Below are positions 12,401 through 22,927 of a DNA stretch of 64,000 bases, piece by piece. Under the pieces are notes generated by a model. That model made no database searches. It was not told the origin of the DNA and was given only the letters and a program-made list of their open reading frames with translations. Each line of letters begins with the position of its first letter. The first letter of the stretch is position 1. The position numbers and the translations under genes were made by a program. The DNA lies in the NCBI RefSeq assembly GCF_048773025.1, contig NC_133558.1, forward strand, positions 18,892,501-18,956,500, given 5' to 3'. This DNA comes from Camelus bactrianus (taxonomy: Eukaryota > Chordata > Mammalia > Artiodactyla > Camelidae).

Positions 12401-13430
12401 TTTTTAGGGTGACTTCTAAGTTGGGCTGTGGTATAGCATCTTTTCACTTAAGGGTTAAAACAACATATAAAGCTGATTACTTGTGAGAGACCTGAGGTTT
12501 TTCTTCCCTAGCATCTGATCAATTGGGAATCTCCATGAGGTCTTAGGTATGATTTGAGAGTGTAGCACTAATACAACAGATGTAGGTTGTAAGTTCCTGT
12601 GCTATTAAACACTTAATTGTATCCTCTGGACATGCTCTGGTTCAACTGAAATGCTCTGTTTCCAACTGTATGCTGGATTTTTGCTGCATCAATCTGACTT
12701 TATGACTTTATGACAATATCCAGCTCTTGATGGGAAACCCCAGGTGTGTACTTTAATGTCTCTACTAGGTCAGAGTGGTTGCTTTTTAAGTGCAAAAATT
12801 GCACAAGGCATTTCCCTGATCCAAAACTCTGGGAGTCTGCATTTGGATTTTTTTTTTTTTTTTTTTGACTGCCAGAGACACCACACAAAGACTTTACCTA
12901 CTACATACACCTCTAGCATTAGTGAATATACTTATATGGCTCTAGCGACTGACAGCTCTTACTGTAGCTTATTCCTGCTACAAGTCCTTCTCTTGCTCTG
13001 GGCTCCGCTTAAAGTTGAGAGCCTTCTCAGTCACCGAACAAATAGTTTATAGCAGAATACTCAAGTTTGGTATATGCTGCCTCCAAAATCCCCGGAGTTC
13101 CATCAAATGTTGTGCCTTTTTCTTTGTGGCAAGGGGTATAAGTGCAATATATTTTCGTTAATAATACAGAGAATTACCAGCACACCCAGGATTATTGGAC
13201 ATATAAAAACTTGGCTAATGTGAAGGGCTCTAAATCTTTGTAAGGCTAATATCTCAGCCTCTGACATGTGTGTGATAGAATAGTAAGACCTCTTGCAATT
13301 TCCTACTTTTTAGATCTGGTTAGGATGCCGTTATCCATAGAGGGGAATAATTACATTTTGTGAAATATCAGGACAGTCAAGATTCCTGCAAACTGTGTTT
13401 TGTCAGACTGCAATACCATGTCAATGCACC
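12401..13430. mobile_element. Probable retroelement-derived segment, orientation unresolved
   Basis: The text beside the ERVL pol remnant has the same moderate GC and fragmentary coding-like look, and parts read like antisense ERVL internal sequence. I cannot fix the family or whether it belongs to the same insertion. It is an inactive fossil. A poly-T run (12,848-12,866) interrupts it. Confidence 0.3.
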
Positions 13431-13739
13431 CATTTGCTTCTGTGTCTGTGTAATCTACTTTCTGCTCACTACTGTGGACGTAGTTCATAAGAAGTTCTAG
13501 CAGAGGCTAGCTATCCATATCTATTCTAGATCCAGTCCCTCACCTACTCAAGAATGTTGTTCCAGAACTCCTCCTTTGTCCTGTCATGCAATTTTTCACA
13601 CACTATAGATCATTCGCATTAGTACACAAGCATTCTATCATACAATCATTTTACAAAAAAAATTTTTACCTGTCCTGACACCACTTGTCCCTACATCTAC
13701 TGAATCAATTATTTCCTTCTGTTTGCAGCAAAGCACTGT

Positions 13740-14190
13740 TAAATAATTTGCTTACTATCTCCAACTTATCATTCTCCCTTGCTTCCTCTTCAGTTTTGCT
13801 TTTGTCCTGTCTTCCCTACCGAAACTGCTCTTCACAAATTCGCAGATGACTTCCATATCGCTAAATCCAACGGCCAGTTCTTAGTCCTTATCTCACTGAA
13901 GCTACCAGCTGCATTTAACACAGCTTTCTCATCTTTGATAGTATACTTTCTCCTTTTCCCATAACCTGAGGCAGGATTTTCCTCGCAGCTTGTCTATGAG
14001 GCACGCTTCTGTCTCTCTTTGCAGTCTGTCACAAGTGGTAGCCAGTGTAAAAGTGTATCTCCTCCTCTGGCTTCGTATTTCCCTTCTCTCAATCCCTTTC
14101 CCCCACTCATCTTTGCTGCCCTGTGTTTATACTTCAAAATTAAACACCAGTAATTTCATTCTTGCCTCAGGCTATTTTTAAAGATCATCT
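13740..14190 (+). mobile_element. L2 LINE fragment with reverse-transcriptase text
   Basis: In the frame from about 13,779 the translation contains DDFHIAKSNGQFLVLISL, followed by PAAFNTA. This matches the L2 reverse-transcriptase segment usually read as NDLHVAKSNGQFSVLILLDLSAAFDT. The DNA order downstream (ttttcctcgcagcttgtcta) fits L2 as well. The frame closes after about 61 codons, so it is a 5'-truncated, decayed LINE. Confidence 0.8.
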
Positions 14191-14199
14191 GGACTAAGA

Positions 14200-15845
14200 A
14201 GCTCCCAGGTTTGGGGGCACAAGGCTCAGCAAGATACGTTTTACTCCATCACCAAAAGGCTCTAGCTATTCAAAACCTGTTCTCCTTCTGTCCTCCTCCC
14301 GTATTCATATCTACCAAATCTTGGTCGCCAAATTAACGACCCCTCACAAAACAGTCATTTCTGAGTATGTGTTGGCCTTGGGTGATGACTTTTCAGTGGT
14401 TCTATATTCTGAACCCCTGGAACTATCCTTTCCAAATTATTTAAAGTGACATATCCAGAACCAGTTATGTATGCCTGGAATACATTTTTCTTTATAAAGA
14501 AGTAATTCTTAGGAAATGAAAGCACAGACACAGAACAAATAGCTTAACGTGTTGTCAATATACAAGATGTAATATGGTAGGGACATAAAGGGATACAGAA
14601 TTTTTATGAAAGAGAAGCCGTTATATTGTTTTCAACAGGGCATTAGGGTGAGTTGCCTGAAGAGAGAAATTAAGAAAAATTTCACTAATGAAGCCCAAGA
14701 ATCTTTGAGTAAGGTGGAAGGCTGCAGTGTTTCCTAGGGGTACCATGGTTTGTTGGCACCACCTGGTGTTGATCCAAAGTAAAAACAGAAGGTGGAGGAA
14801 AAAACTTTCAGAAAATACGGAGTCAAGATAAGTCCAACTGTGGGTCATATGCAGCTGGCATTTTGAGGTTTCATAATAGATATGAGCGGTTGTCAAAGTT
14901 TTGAGGGGAAAGGGGTTTGGGAAAATCCCGAGCCATATCACCTAAGGGCCACTTCCTCCCCCAACTCTCCAGATGTCAGACACTCTACCTCAGAAATAGA
15001 TACCATACTTTCCATCCTCTCTCATCCATTCTCCCTAACTTGTCTTATTCCCATTCTACTATCCCCTCTACACACTTAGCCTCAAAGAGTGGATAGCAAA
15101 CCTCCCTAAATAGCAGAGGTCAGCTTGGAGAGGCAAATGCAACTTGAATCGCTGAGCATGTCCTTCACATCCTCAGTTCCACAAACGTTACCTCCTACCT
15201 TAATATTTGAGAATATAAAACTAAAATAAAATTTCCTTCCTTAACAAAGATATTTTCAATGAAGTATCAATGCACTGAGAAAAGTAGTTCAACATACACT
15301 GAAATAGTCATTTCTCTTATTATAAAAACTATCTGATCCAAAATGTCATCAGTGCCAAGATTGGGAAACACTAATTTATAAAACACTGGCAGCCATGCTC
15401 TATTTGGATCTGAGATCTTCTTTTCCCTTTACTAAGTGTACGTGTATTAAAAGCAGGTCCCAGATGGAATTCTGTGCATCTTCCCGTTTGAGGGTGGAAT
15501 AAGTTAGAAAAGATAACAAATTACTAACTGCTGGTGAATGTTCCTTCTTATGAATAATTGGAATATAAAATGATTTGTGCTCTAGTGTCAGACCCAATGA
15601 TCTAATATACAGCAATGCTAGAAAACCAAAGGCTAACTTCAGAATTTTGTTAGGAGTTGTGTTGTAGAAAACCATAAAAGTGAAAGAAATAAGTTTATGT
15701 CTTACAGGATCACCTATATTCCTGATTAATGAGCAAATACAAGAATGTATATGCTCTGTGGATAAGAAGAAAAGAACATGATGATTCTAAACAGTAATTC
15801 AGAAGATATTCAGTAGTTCTTTGTAATGTGATCATTCACAATACT
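14200..15845. other. Gene-free interval, no repeat named
   Basis: Moderate-GC stretches around 14,640-15,180 look repeat-derived, but I could not assign them. The open frames here (up to about 106 codons) resemble no family I know. Confidence 0.4.
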
Positions 15846-15851
15846 CTAAAA

Positions 15852-16080
15852 CAGGGTTTGGCAAGCTTTTGTTTGGTTTTTTTTTTTACAAAAAACCAAT
15901 ATGTTAATCTTTCAGGCTTTCTGGGCTTTATGGTCTCTGTCCATTATTCAACCCTACCTTTGTAGTGTGAAACCAGCCCTTAGGCATAGTGTATGGGTGT
16001 GGCTACATTCCAATAAAACTCTATCACAAAAAGAAGCAGCTTTCTGGATTTGGTGTGGGGTCATAGATTATCACTCCCTG
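15852..16080 (+). mobile_element. MER58-like hAT-Charlie DNA transposon
   Basis: Starts cagggtttggcaagc and ends with a ctccctg terminus, with the family phrases 'ctttcaggctttctgggc', 'tatggtctctgtccattatt' and 'tggctacattccaataaaac' between. The 8-bp target duplication CTCTAAAA is perfect on both sides (15,844-15,851 and 16,081-16,088), as expected of hAT elements. It is 229 bp and non-autonomous. Confidence 0.88.
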
Positions 16081-16153
16081 CTCTAAAACAATTACCTTTT
16101 CAGTGTTATTGAGTAAATGTAAATAAATTAGTCAATTATTTGTAAGAAAAGTT

Positions 16154-16617
16154 TGTGAAGGAAAAACCGGGCTGGTCTAACAAGGTAACTCGCAAGTCTA
16201 GGAATGTGAAGGAGAGGCTGGGCTGGGCTAACAAGATAACTCACAAATCTAAGTATTGGAATACTGATCTGAGTTCTGCTGGACTAACTTGTAAATCTAA
16301 GTTAGTAGTGTTGATTTGCTGTTCATGTTTTTTTGTTAGCCAGCTGGATTTTCAAAGATATGTATCTGGCTTTGGAATGTTGGTTTGCTGCCTCCCTGCC
16401 TCCACTTTTGTGATAATGATGCTGCTAAAGCTGTTCCATGCCTATTGGCCGAATACCCCAAGCTTGTACTTTACCCTATAAAACCTCATGTGCACGTCTT
16501 GGAGGTGCTCAGAGCTTCGGAGCAGAAGCCCCTCTGAGCCGGCCGGTGTAATACATCTGAGTACTCCAACCCTCCGAGTGGTGCTTGTTTCTTGGCTGGC
16601 CTGTCATTTCCGTAACA
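16154..16617 (+). mobile_element. Solo LTR, probably class I ERV
   Basis: A 464-bp unit beginning TGTGAAGG and ending GTAACA, flanked by AGTT / AGTA, a near-perfect 4-bp target duplication as in class I elements. It contains a CCAAT-like ATTGG near 16,443 and a TATAAAA box at 16,477-16,483, followed by an R/U5-like GC-richer section. The U3 part holds an internal tandem duplication of about 52 bp (16,157-16,260). No internal retroviral sequence follows, so it is a recombined relic. The family name is not resolved. Confidence 0.65.
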
Positions 16618-16688
16618 AGTAGAGTTTCAAAAAAAAGTTGAGTAATTCAAAAAAATTTTAGGTAATTTAAGTAATTCAAAGTTGTAGG

Positions 16689-17182
16689 TGTCGACTGAAA
16701 TAAACGTGCAGCCTAAAAGTTAAGAGTTATGTTTTATTTGGCGAGAGGACTCGAGCCGGGATGACAGCCTCTCAGATGGCTCTGAGGGACTGCTCCAAAG
16801 AGGTAGGGGAGGAGCTACGATATATAGGAGCTTTACAACAAAAACCAGGTAGTTGGAACAATAAAAGATTGCTTGTTATCTAAAGAAAGCCAGGCATCTC
16901 AAGTTAAAGAATTTAGTGCTTTTCTATGTATGGGAGGAAGCAAACATTTGGGCTCACTGAATTCATTCCTTTGACAAGCACCTAGCTATCTAGGGCCAGT
17001 ATCCTGTCCTTTCTTATTCTGAGTCCGCTCAGAAGGCACCATTGTGAGTGGCTGCAGAGGCTGGGCTGCAGGCCTGTCCCCACCAGGGGGTGGCGGCAGC
17101 CGCTAATGACTTGGTTTCAGCATTCTTTGTTTACTGATATGGTTGCAGTATTTTCACTCACATTGCAGTATTTTCGTTCATA
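16689..17182. mobile_element. LTR-type cetartiodactyl repeat
   Basis: A discrete GC-richer block that starts tgtcgactgaaataaacg and includes 'gttttatttggcgagaggac', 'gatgacagcctctcagatgg' and 'ctatctagggccagtatcct'. I recall closely similar text from many artiodactyl loci. TAGG occurs just outside each end (16,685-16,688 and 17,183-17,186), a possible 4-bp target duplication. It is probably an LTR fossil; orientation and family are uncertain. Confidence 0.5.
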
Positions 17183-17189
17183 TAGGTAA

Positions 17190-17950
17190 TTCAAGTTTTA
17201 AGTAAGTCTTTTCCTTGAATTGATCCAAAACAATGACTGTTGTATAATGAACAAGACTTTACATACCAAAAAATGCATTTAAAGACCTGTATTTCATCTC
17301 ATTCCACTAAATGTCATGTTTGAGGCTTTGCTGGTTCATATAGCAAACATTTTTAAATTTTTACTTCTGACTTGAGTATGAGTTTTTTTCCCTTTGTTTT
17401 TGGATATTACATTATCTCATCTACCCAAAATTGTTATTGGACTTGTTAATGGTCTAGTTTTATGATTTCTCTTATCTTCTGCATATTCAGAGATTAATTT
17501 GTCCTACTTTTAAAGTAAGAATGAATGGAAACTATGAAATTTCCCACAAACTGGTTATGACAATGGATAGCAGTACTTTTTAAAGAAATATATAGAATGA
17601 ACTACATAATATTAAAAATAAAACATTATGAAATTTGAGTATGCATATAGAATATTCATTTGTAAAAAGCATAGGAAACAGACTATTATTTTGAGAAGAC
17701 AATATTCTATTTTGAGTGCAAGATGAATTATACAGATATAGGCATTTCTTGAATGAGGGAGAGTTTTTTACATACAACTTATCTGTAAAGCAAACAAAGT
17801 TTTAAAAATAAAGAAATTTTGCATTATAATAATTTTTTTACAGTTTATAGTTTTGAAAAAATGATGTTAGTGGTTAATACTGTACAGAAATAAATTAAGG
17901 AATTGCTGAAATTTTCCATTCAATTCCTAATGTTCATGAACATGCCTGCT
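17190..17950. other. AT-rich spacer
   Basis: No gene and no repeat that I can name. Confidence 0.4.
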
Positions 17951-17954
17951 GTTT

Positions 17955-18055
17955 AAAAAATACAAATATCAATTATCTGTATCATTATTTTGTGCACCTG
18001 AAACTAATATAATGTTGTATGTCAATTGTACTTCAATAAAAAAAATAATAAAGTG
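17955..18055 (+). mobile_element. L1 LINE 3' terminus
   Basis: The text 'tgtgcacctgaaactaatat' followed by 'tcaattgtacttcaataaaa' and an A-rich tail is the standard 3' end of artiodactyl-type L1, in sense. It abuts the broken MIA2/cTAGE-like retrocopy. Confidence 0.85.
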
Positions 18056-18061
18056 TCTTCC

Positions 18062-18404
18062 TCTTGCCTGGCACTTTCCTGAAGGTGATTTAATTCCTTT
18101 ATACTCCTTATAAACAGTACCACACTTAACAGTGAGTTGGCATTTCTTCTCAAAACCTGCAGCCTGTGTTGCTGCCAGCTGTTTTTTTATCTCTTACGTA
18201 AAATTGACTTCTAACAGAGTGAAGAAATCTGAATGTAGATAAGAGACCTACCAATAAGCTGATGACAGGCAGACACACTACTGTCTTCCACTGGGGGCCA
18301 TGAGAAATGAGTCGTGGACTCAGGTCGTGGGACAGCAGCTCCACCACCCCCTTGCCCAGCTTCCTAAAGATCAGCCCAAAGCCAAGCTCCATGGAGGACT
18401 GCAC
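18062..18404 (-). pseudogene. MIA2/cTAGE-like retrocopy, truncated and frameshifted
   Basis: On the minus strand the translation from 18,404 gives a short N-terminal part, a hydrophobic segment (about residues 41-58), then SVRSQFYV and RDKK (18,195-18,218 and just after). This lines up with the MIA2/cTAGE5 family membrane segment, which I recall as 'WRSFRSVRSRLYVGREKK'. The upstream P, G and W of its 'MRPDSNLYGFPW' stretch are also in register. The reading then shifts frame. At 18,062-18,151 another frame gives EKKCQL and VYKEYKG, the counterpart of '[20 protein letters not shown]'. No intron separates the parts. The copy ends where the L1 3' tail begins, so it covers only the start of the coiled-coil region. 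The parent protein organises ER exit sites for bulky cargo. This copy is dead. The match rests on memory of the family. Confidence 0.6.
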
Positions 18405-18569
18405 CCTCTCAATGGCACTGATCCACCACAGGGCTCTGCCCAGTCACCGTGGAGCCACTGTGAACAACAAACTCCAGGAACACGCCAACATTCTGCTTGG
18501 AACCCAACGTTCTTCCTTAGCAGCTGGAGGTCTAGATTGGTTAGTTATACAGAAAACAGTGAGGGTTGA

Positions 18570-18955
18570 TTTGTAAATAAATTTACTTCCTAATGGTCAC
18601 TCTTCTTTCCCTCTTTCTTATTTTTAAAAATCAGTGTAAATTAAAATACAGAGAAATGTGCCAATCTTAAGGGTATGACAACAAATCTTAAAACATTATA
18701 AACATATGCAGTATCCAACAACCCTATAAATACATGAATCATTCCATTAACATGGAAAACATCCCTCTGTAACTTTAAAAAATTCGGTTTATTTAAACTA
18801 AGACAAAAACCAAAAACAAACAAACAAAAAACAGCTCACAAGATTTGAGGGAAAGAATATGTAATGAATTTCAATTGAAAATTTGACCATGGATAAACCA
18901 CATTGTCCAAAGTATCCAAATAAAACCATTATATACATGGTAGGAAAAAAACTCC
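18570..18955. other. AT-rich spacer
   Basis: Nothing recognised beyond short A- and CAAA-rich runs near 18,800-18,830. Confidence 0.4.
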
Positions 18956-18959
18956 TTTC

Positions 18960-19560
18960 CATAATAAAAAATAGCTTTTTTGCTTTTTATTCCCTCAAAA
19001 TAAGGAATGAGTTTACAAAGAAAATATGAGTAAATGTCATGAAAAGACATTTTGAGGAAAATATATAAATGCCCATGAAAATAATTTCAATCCTATTCTA
19101 ATTAGGAAATTAAAATGGAAAATTTGAAACTTTTTCCCTTACGTGGTATATATTTAAGTGATTCTTATAAGCCAATAATGTTAAGTATATGAGAAAATAG
19201 TCAGTCTCACAATATGCATGGAGGAATATAAATTCTTTTTGGCAGACTATTTGGTATTATCTTTCACAATTAAAAATGTGCAAACATTTTGAACTAACTT
19301 TCCCTAATTTCATTTTTAGGAATTTATCCTACATGCATACTTACCATGAAGTCCCCAAAATATTTGTGCAGCATTGTTTTCCTCTGAAAACTTTGAAACA
19401 ACATAGATGGTCATCAGGAAGAAACTTGTAAACTGTATGTTACATACATTTAACAGAATTACACAAATATTCATTTGCTCATGGAAGCATAATCAAGATA
19501 GATGGTTAATTAAAACCATAGTTGTAATGCACAGCATTGTAAATATTATGTTTCATTTCT
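18960..19560 (+). mobile_element. Old L1M 3' region, sense
   Basis: The order of 'cccatgaaaataatttcaat', 'gcagactatttggtattatc', 'ttcatttttaggaatttatc', 'ttgtgcagcattgttttcct' and 'catggaagcataatcaagat' follows the end of L1M ORF2 and its 3' UTR (the 'collective' L1 phrases about a small-residual element). Strongly diverged. Confidence 0.6.
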
Positions 19561-19799
19561 ATAATATAACCATATATTTTGCATAACTTGTAGAGGCATT
19601 ATTGATTTCTTTTGGGAGAAATTGCCTCAGGTTAGGAAAGTTATATATTTAAATTTCCCTTTATACTCTAATAGATTTTAAAGCTGAATCTATGTTATTC
19701 AGGATAAATTAAAATTTTGAGAATAATTAAATGCATTTTTATTGAAGTACAACCAATTTATAATGTGTTAATTTCTGGTGTACAGCACAGTGATTCAGT

Positions 19800-19857
19800 T
19801 ATATACATATATGTATGTGTGTGTATATATATATGTGTGTGTATATATATATGTGTG

Positions 19858-19896
<39 letters not shown>
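19800..19896. repeat. TA/TG microsatellite cluster
   Basis: Alternating TATATA and TGTGTG blocks end in a run of about 18 TA units, inside the L1 3' UTR. Confidence 0.95.
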
Positions 19897-19898
<2 letters not shown>

Positions 19899-20267
19899 TT
19901 TTTCATGTTCTTTTTCATTATAGGCTATTACAAGGTATTGAATATAGTTCCCTGTGCTCTACAGTAGGGCCTTGTTGTTTATCTATTTTATATACAGTAG
20001 TTAATATCTGCAAATCCCAAAGTCCCAATTTATCCCTCGACTCCCCTACTTTCCCCTCTGCTAACCTAATTTTGTTTTCTATGTCTGTGCATCTGTTTCT
20101 GTTTTGTAAATAAGTTCACTTGTGTCATTTTTTTTTAGATTCCACATATAAGTGATATATGTCTTTCTCGTTCTAGCTTGCTTCACTTAATATGACAATC
20201 TCCAGGTCCATCCATGTTGCTGCAAATAGCATTATTTCCTTTTTTTATGGCTGAGTAGTCTTCTATT

Positions 20268-20366
20268 ATATATATATATATAATTATTCTATATGTATAA
20301 TATATAGAAGTATATATATATATATATATAAAATACATAGAAGTGTACACACACACACATATATCC
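20268..20366. repeat. TA-rich and CA microsatellite cluster
   Basis: Two TA tracts, a partial inverted repeat around 'tctatatgtataatatatag', and a short CA run, still within the L1 antisense unit. Confidence 0.9.
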
Positions 20367-20519
20367 CCCACATCTTCCTTATTCATCTGTCAGAGGACAT
20401 TTGGGCTGCTTCCATGTCTTGCCTATTGTAAATAGTGCTCCTATAACCATTGGGGTGCATGTACCTTTTTGAATTAGAGTTTCCTCTGGATATATGCCCA
20501 GGAGTGGGATTTGCAATTA

Positions 20520-22185
20520 TTTTGATTCTCTTACTGGGATTGACTGTGAAGCAAACTTGATGTAATATTGAACATATCCCTTACTATAATTCCCAAATCA
20601 TTAATATAATAAATTGGATTCATGTTTTATAATGTATAGATTCCACCTTTGCATAAGCTACTTTACATTCTATAATTTCAAATCTTTCCAACTCCCAGAT
20701 TTTTGACCTCATAATATTACAATCACAAAATTAAAATTATTACCTTATTATTTCTTCACAATATTCCAAAGAATTTAGTTTAAGAAAATGTACTTAAAAA
20801 CAGATTAAATAATTAAAATGATTCTTGAAAAAGACTCATTTTACTTTCAGAATCTTGTCTTAGTCAAAACAAAGTAAAAACTAGTAGAGTGTCTCCTAGA
20901 TTAATTCATATTCTCTGTGGTTTAAATTTCAGTTTGTTTGTACAGAAACTACTACTGGCTATATACTACTAAATTCACTTTCTCACTAATGGTTTGCTCA
21001 TAAGTTAAGTTTATTATTTTCTTCTTACAAAATGGGTCAGTTCAGCGAAAAAGATTAGGAGTTATCTTTTGTTAAATGTTTGATAATTCTTCATAACAGC
21101 ATAAAATGATTGCTATAAATCACTAAAGAAAGCATTCAAGGGTTTTGATCTCCTGTATTTTCACTACATTTCTTCCCATTTCTAAGTGGAAAAGATATAA
21201 CTTAACTTTTTTTCATTGAGTAATTAGCTTATTTAACCTGTTGGCTTTCTTTCTGGTGAGAAAGGAAAATGAAAGCACAAATTGGGAATGTTGAAATGTC
21301 AGATTATGTTTCTACCTATTGCTGTTCACCTTTTGGTTAGTTCATTTCTACTTTCTGAAAAATTGATGAATTATTGTTTGCTCTTTATATCCCTCTGGAT
21401 AATTGGAGGAAAATCCTCAGGGATTCTGAAGAAAGAGACTAATATTTGATGTTTAGAGTCAAGGAAGGAGCAAGAAGGATTTCCACTTAAGCAATTATTT
21501 TCAAGAAGAAAGAATATGACTCAAGGGATCTCATTATAAAGTTGAACAGTTACTGGTGTTTGTGATCTCACTTTCTCCATATCCCCAGGGATTCTGTCAC
21601 TTTACATTTCTCCCAGTGCCATTTGAAACTATTAAAAAGTTTCAAGTGAATTTCATAGTAGCTCACAGAGCAAAATTACCTTTAAAGTTTTCTGTCTTGG
21701 AGGAGAAAGATGGTAAAATAATTGATTATTCTTCCAAATCTTCCAAATTCTTCCAAAGTGAATCAGTTAAAACTCAACCTCAGGTTCTTTCCTTTTCAGA
21801 TGCCAGGCAGTCATCAAAGCAGCATTAAGGGATAATCAGGGACTGGCAACCATTCAGAGCTAGTATCTAATAACTTTCTCCAGGGTACGGTCAATTTGTT
21901 AACTTGTTAAGTCTGGAATGTCCCTCTGGGGAAGACTTGCAGGAAGAATCTTAAATATTATTTTGCTCTATTGCAGGATCCTTTCTGCAAGGGATTCTCC
22001 CACCCTTCAGTTGAGAGGATTTGGGTTTGTGAATTAGCTTAGTTCTGGAAACTGGGTAAAAGAACATGAATCACTACTGTGTTGATTCAAGTTATGTTTC
22101 TACCCCCAAACCTTTAATTATTATGCTAATATATTCCAACTAACATCTTAGTAGGCTACCCAAGTACTTTATTTTTAAGAACTCT
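20520..22185. other. Gene-free interval
   Basis: The longest open frame (21,556-21,828, plus) has no family resemblance and no support. No repeat could be named with confidence. Confidence 0.4.
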
Positions 22186-22189
22186 GTGT

Positions 22190-22620
22190 TAAATTTTTCA
22201 TCACTACAGGTACCTACAGGTCAAAACACCCTAGTCATGTGGTTTAATTGTAGCAACTACTTCCGCTTTGTTAAGATGGTTAAGTGCCACTTCCTGGCAT
22301 CTGATTTTCCAGGATATCATTATTTTCAATATCAGTTTATTTAATTCCACTGCTGCAATTCCCACCAATATCACTGGCTCACAGAAGTTAAATACTACAG
22401 AGCATTTTAAGAATACCATTGCCCTCCTCACCAAATAATTTCTTATTGCGTTAGTGAAGGAAATACTCTCCAAGCTTTCAATAGGGTGTGTTTAGAGGGT
22501 AGCTGAACATATTGTGTTAGATAGATTCCAAAATTCCTGTCTTCCTTGAGCCAGTTTATCGTATCCTGTGCTCTGGATAATAGTACCTGTGTCATTAAAT
22601 TCAGATCATACAAGTAATTA
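22190..22620 (-). other. Coding-like decayed remnant, possibly retroelement
   Basis: On the minus strand two adjacent open stretches have amino-acid composition more like real protein than chance (balanced charged, aromatic and hydrophobic residues). The DNA also reads like antisense ERVL-type internal sequence. I cannot decide between a retroviral fossil and an old host retrocopy. It is not functional as it stands. Confidence 0.3.
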
Positions 22621-22639
22621 TATTTCATATTCTTTAACA

Positions 22640-22927
22640 TTCACTCCTATACATATTTTAAAACTTCTGCTAATATAAATTGTAAGAAAGTGCATTTCTT
22701 TTGGAGTAATAGACAACATTCTCATGGAACGATATTTGCAAACATGTAACAGTATCTCTTTGTTGTTAAAATTTCCCCTGATGGTTAATGAAGTTAAGTA
22801 CATTTTCACATATTGGCCATTTGAATATACTCTTTTGTGATATGACTGTTCTACTAGATTTTCTACTTTTTCTTATTGATTTGTAGGAATGTATTATATA
22901 TTCTGGATAGAAGTCCTTTTTTGAGAC
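22640..22927 (-). mobile_element. L1M fragment, antisense, 3' half of a split element
   Basis: Complement of L1 3' region: 'catattggccatttgaatat', 'ctttttcttattgatttgta' and 'attctggatagaagtccttt'. The L1 text breaks off at about 22,925 and resumes collinearly near 23,935, so the two parts belong to one L1 split by a retroviral insertion. Confidence 0.65.

Larger units (their letters stand above)
19733..20515 (-). mobile_element. Cetartiodactyl-type L1 3' end, antisense
   Basis: Begins with 'tttttattgaagtacaacca' and proceeds through 'atttctggtgtacagcacag', 'atatagttccctgtgctcta', 'ccatccatgttgctgcaaat' and 'ttggggtgcatgtacctttt', the well-known complement of a lineage-specific L1 3' end. 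It contains two expanded TA/TG tracts. It is much less diverged than the L1M pieces and therefore young. Confidence 0.88.

Noticed and set aside
14621-14941. Minus-strand open frame of 106 codons
   Set aside because: No family resemblance, no periodicity I could see, and no conserved motif; taken as chance.
16155-16481. Open frame of 108 codons
   Set aside because: It lies inside the solo LTR and spans its internal duplication; composition shows no protein character.
19717-20386. Tyr/Ile-rich open frames
   Set aside because: Translations of TA/TG microsatellites within an L1 tail.
21556-21828. Plus-strand 90-codon open frame
   Set aside because: Interesting for its Lys/Ser/Phe content, but no family or conserved motif, and no transcript signal.
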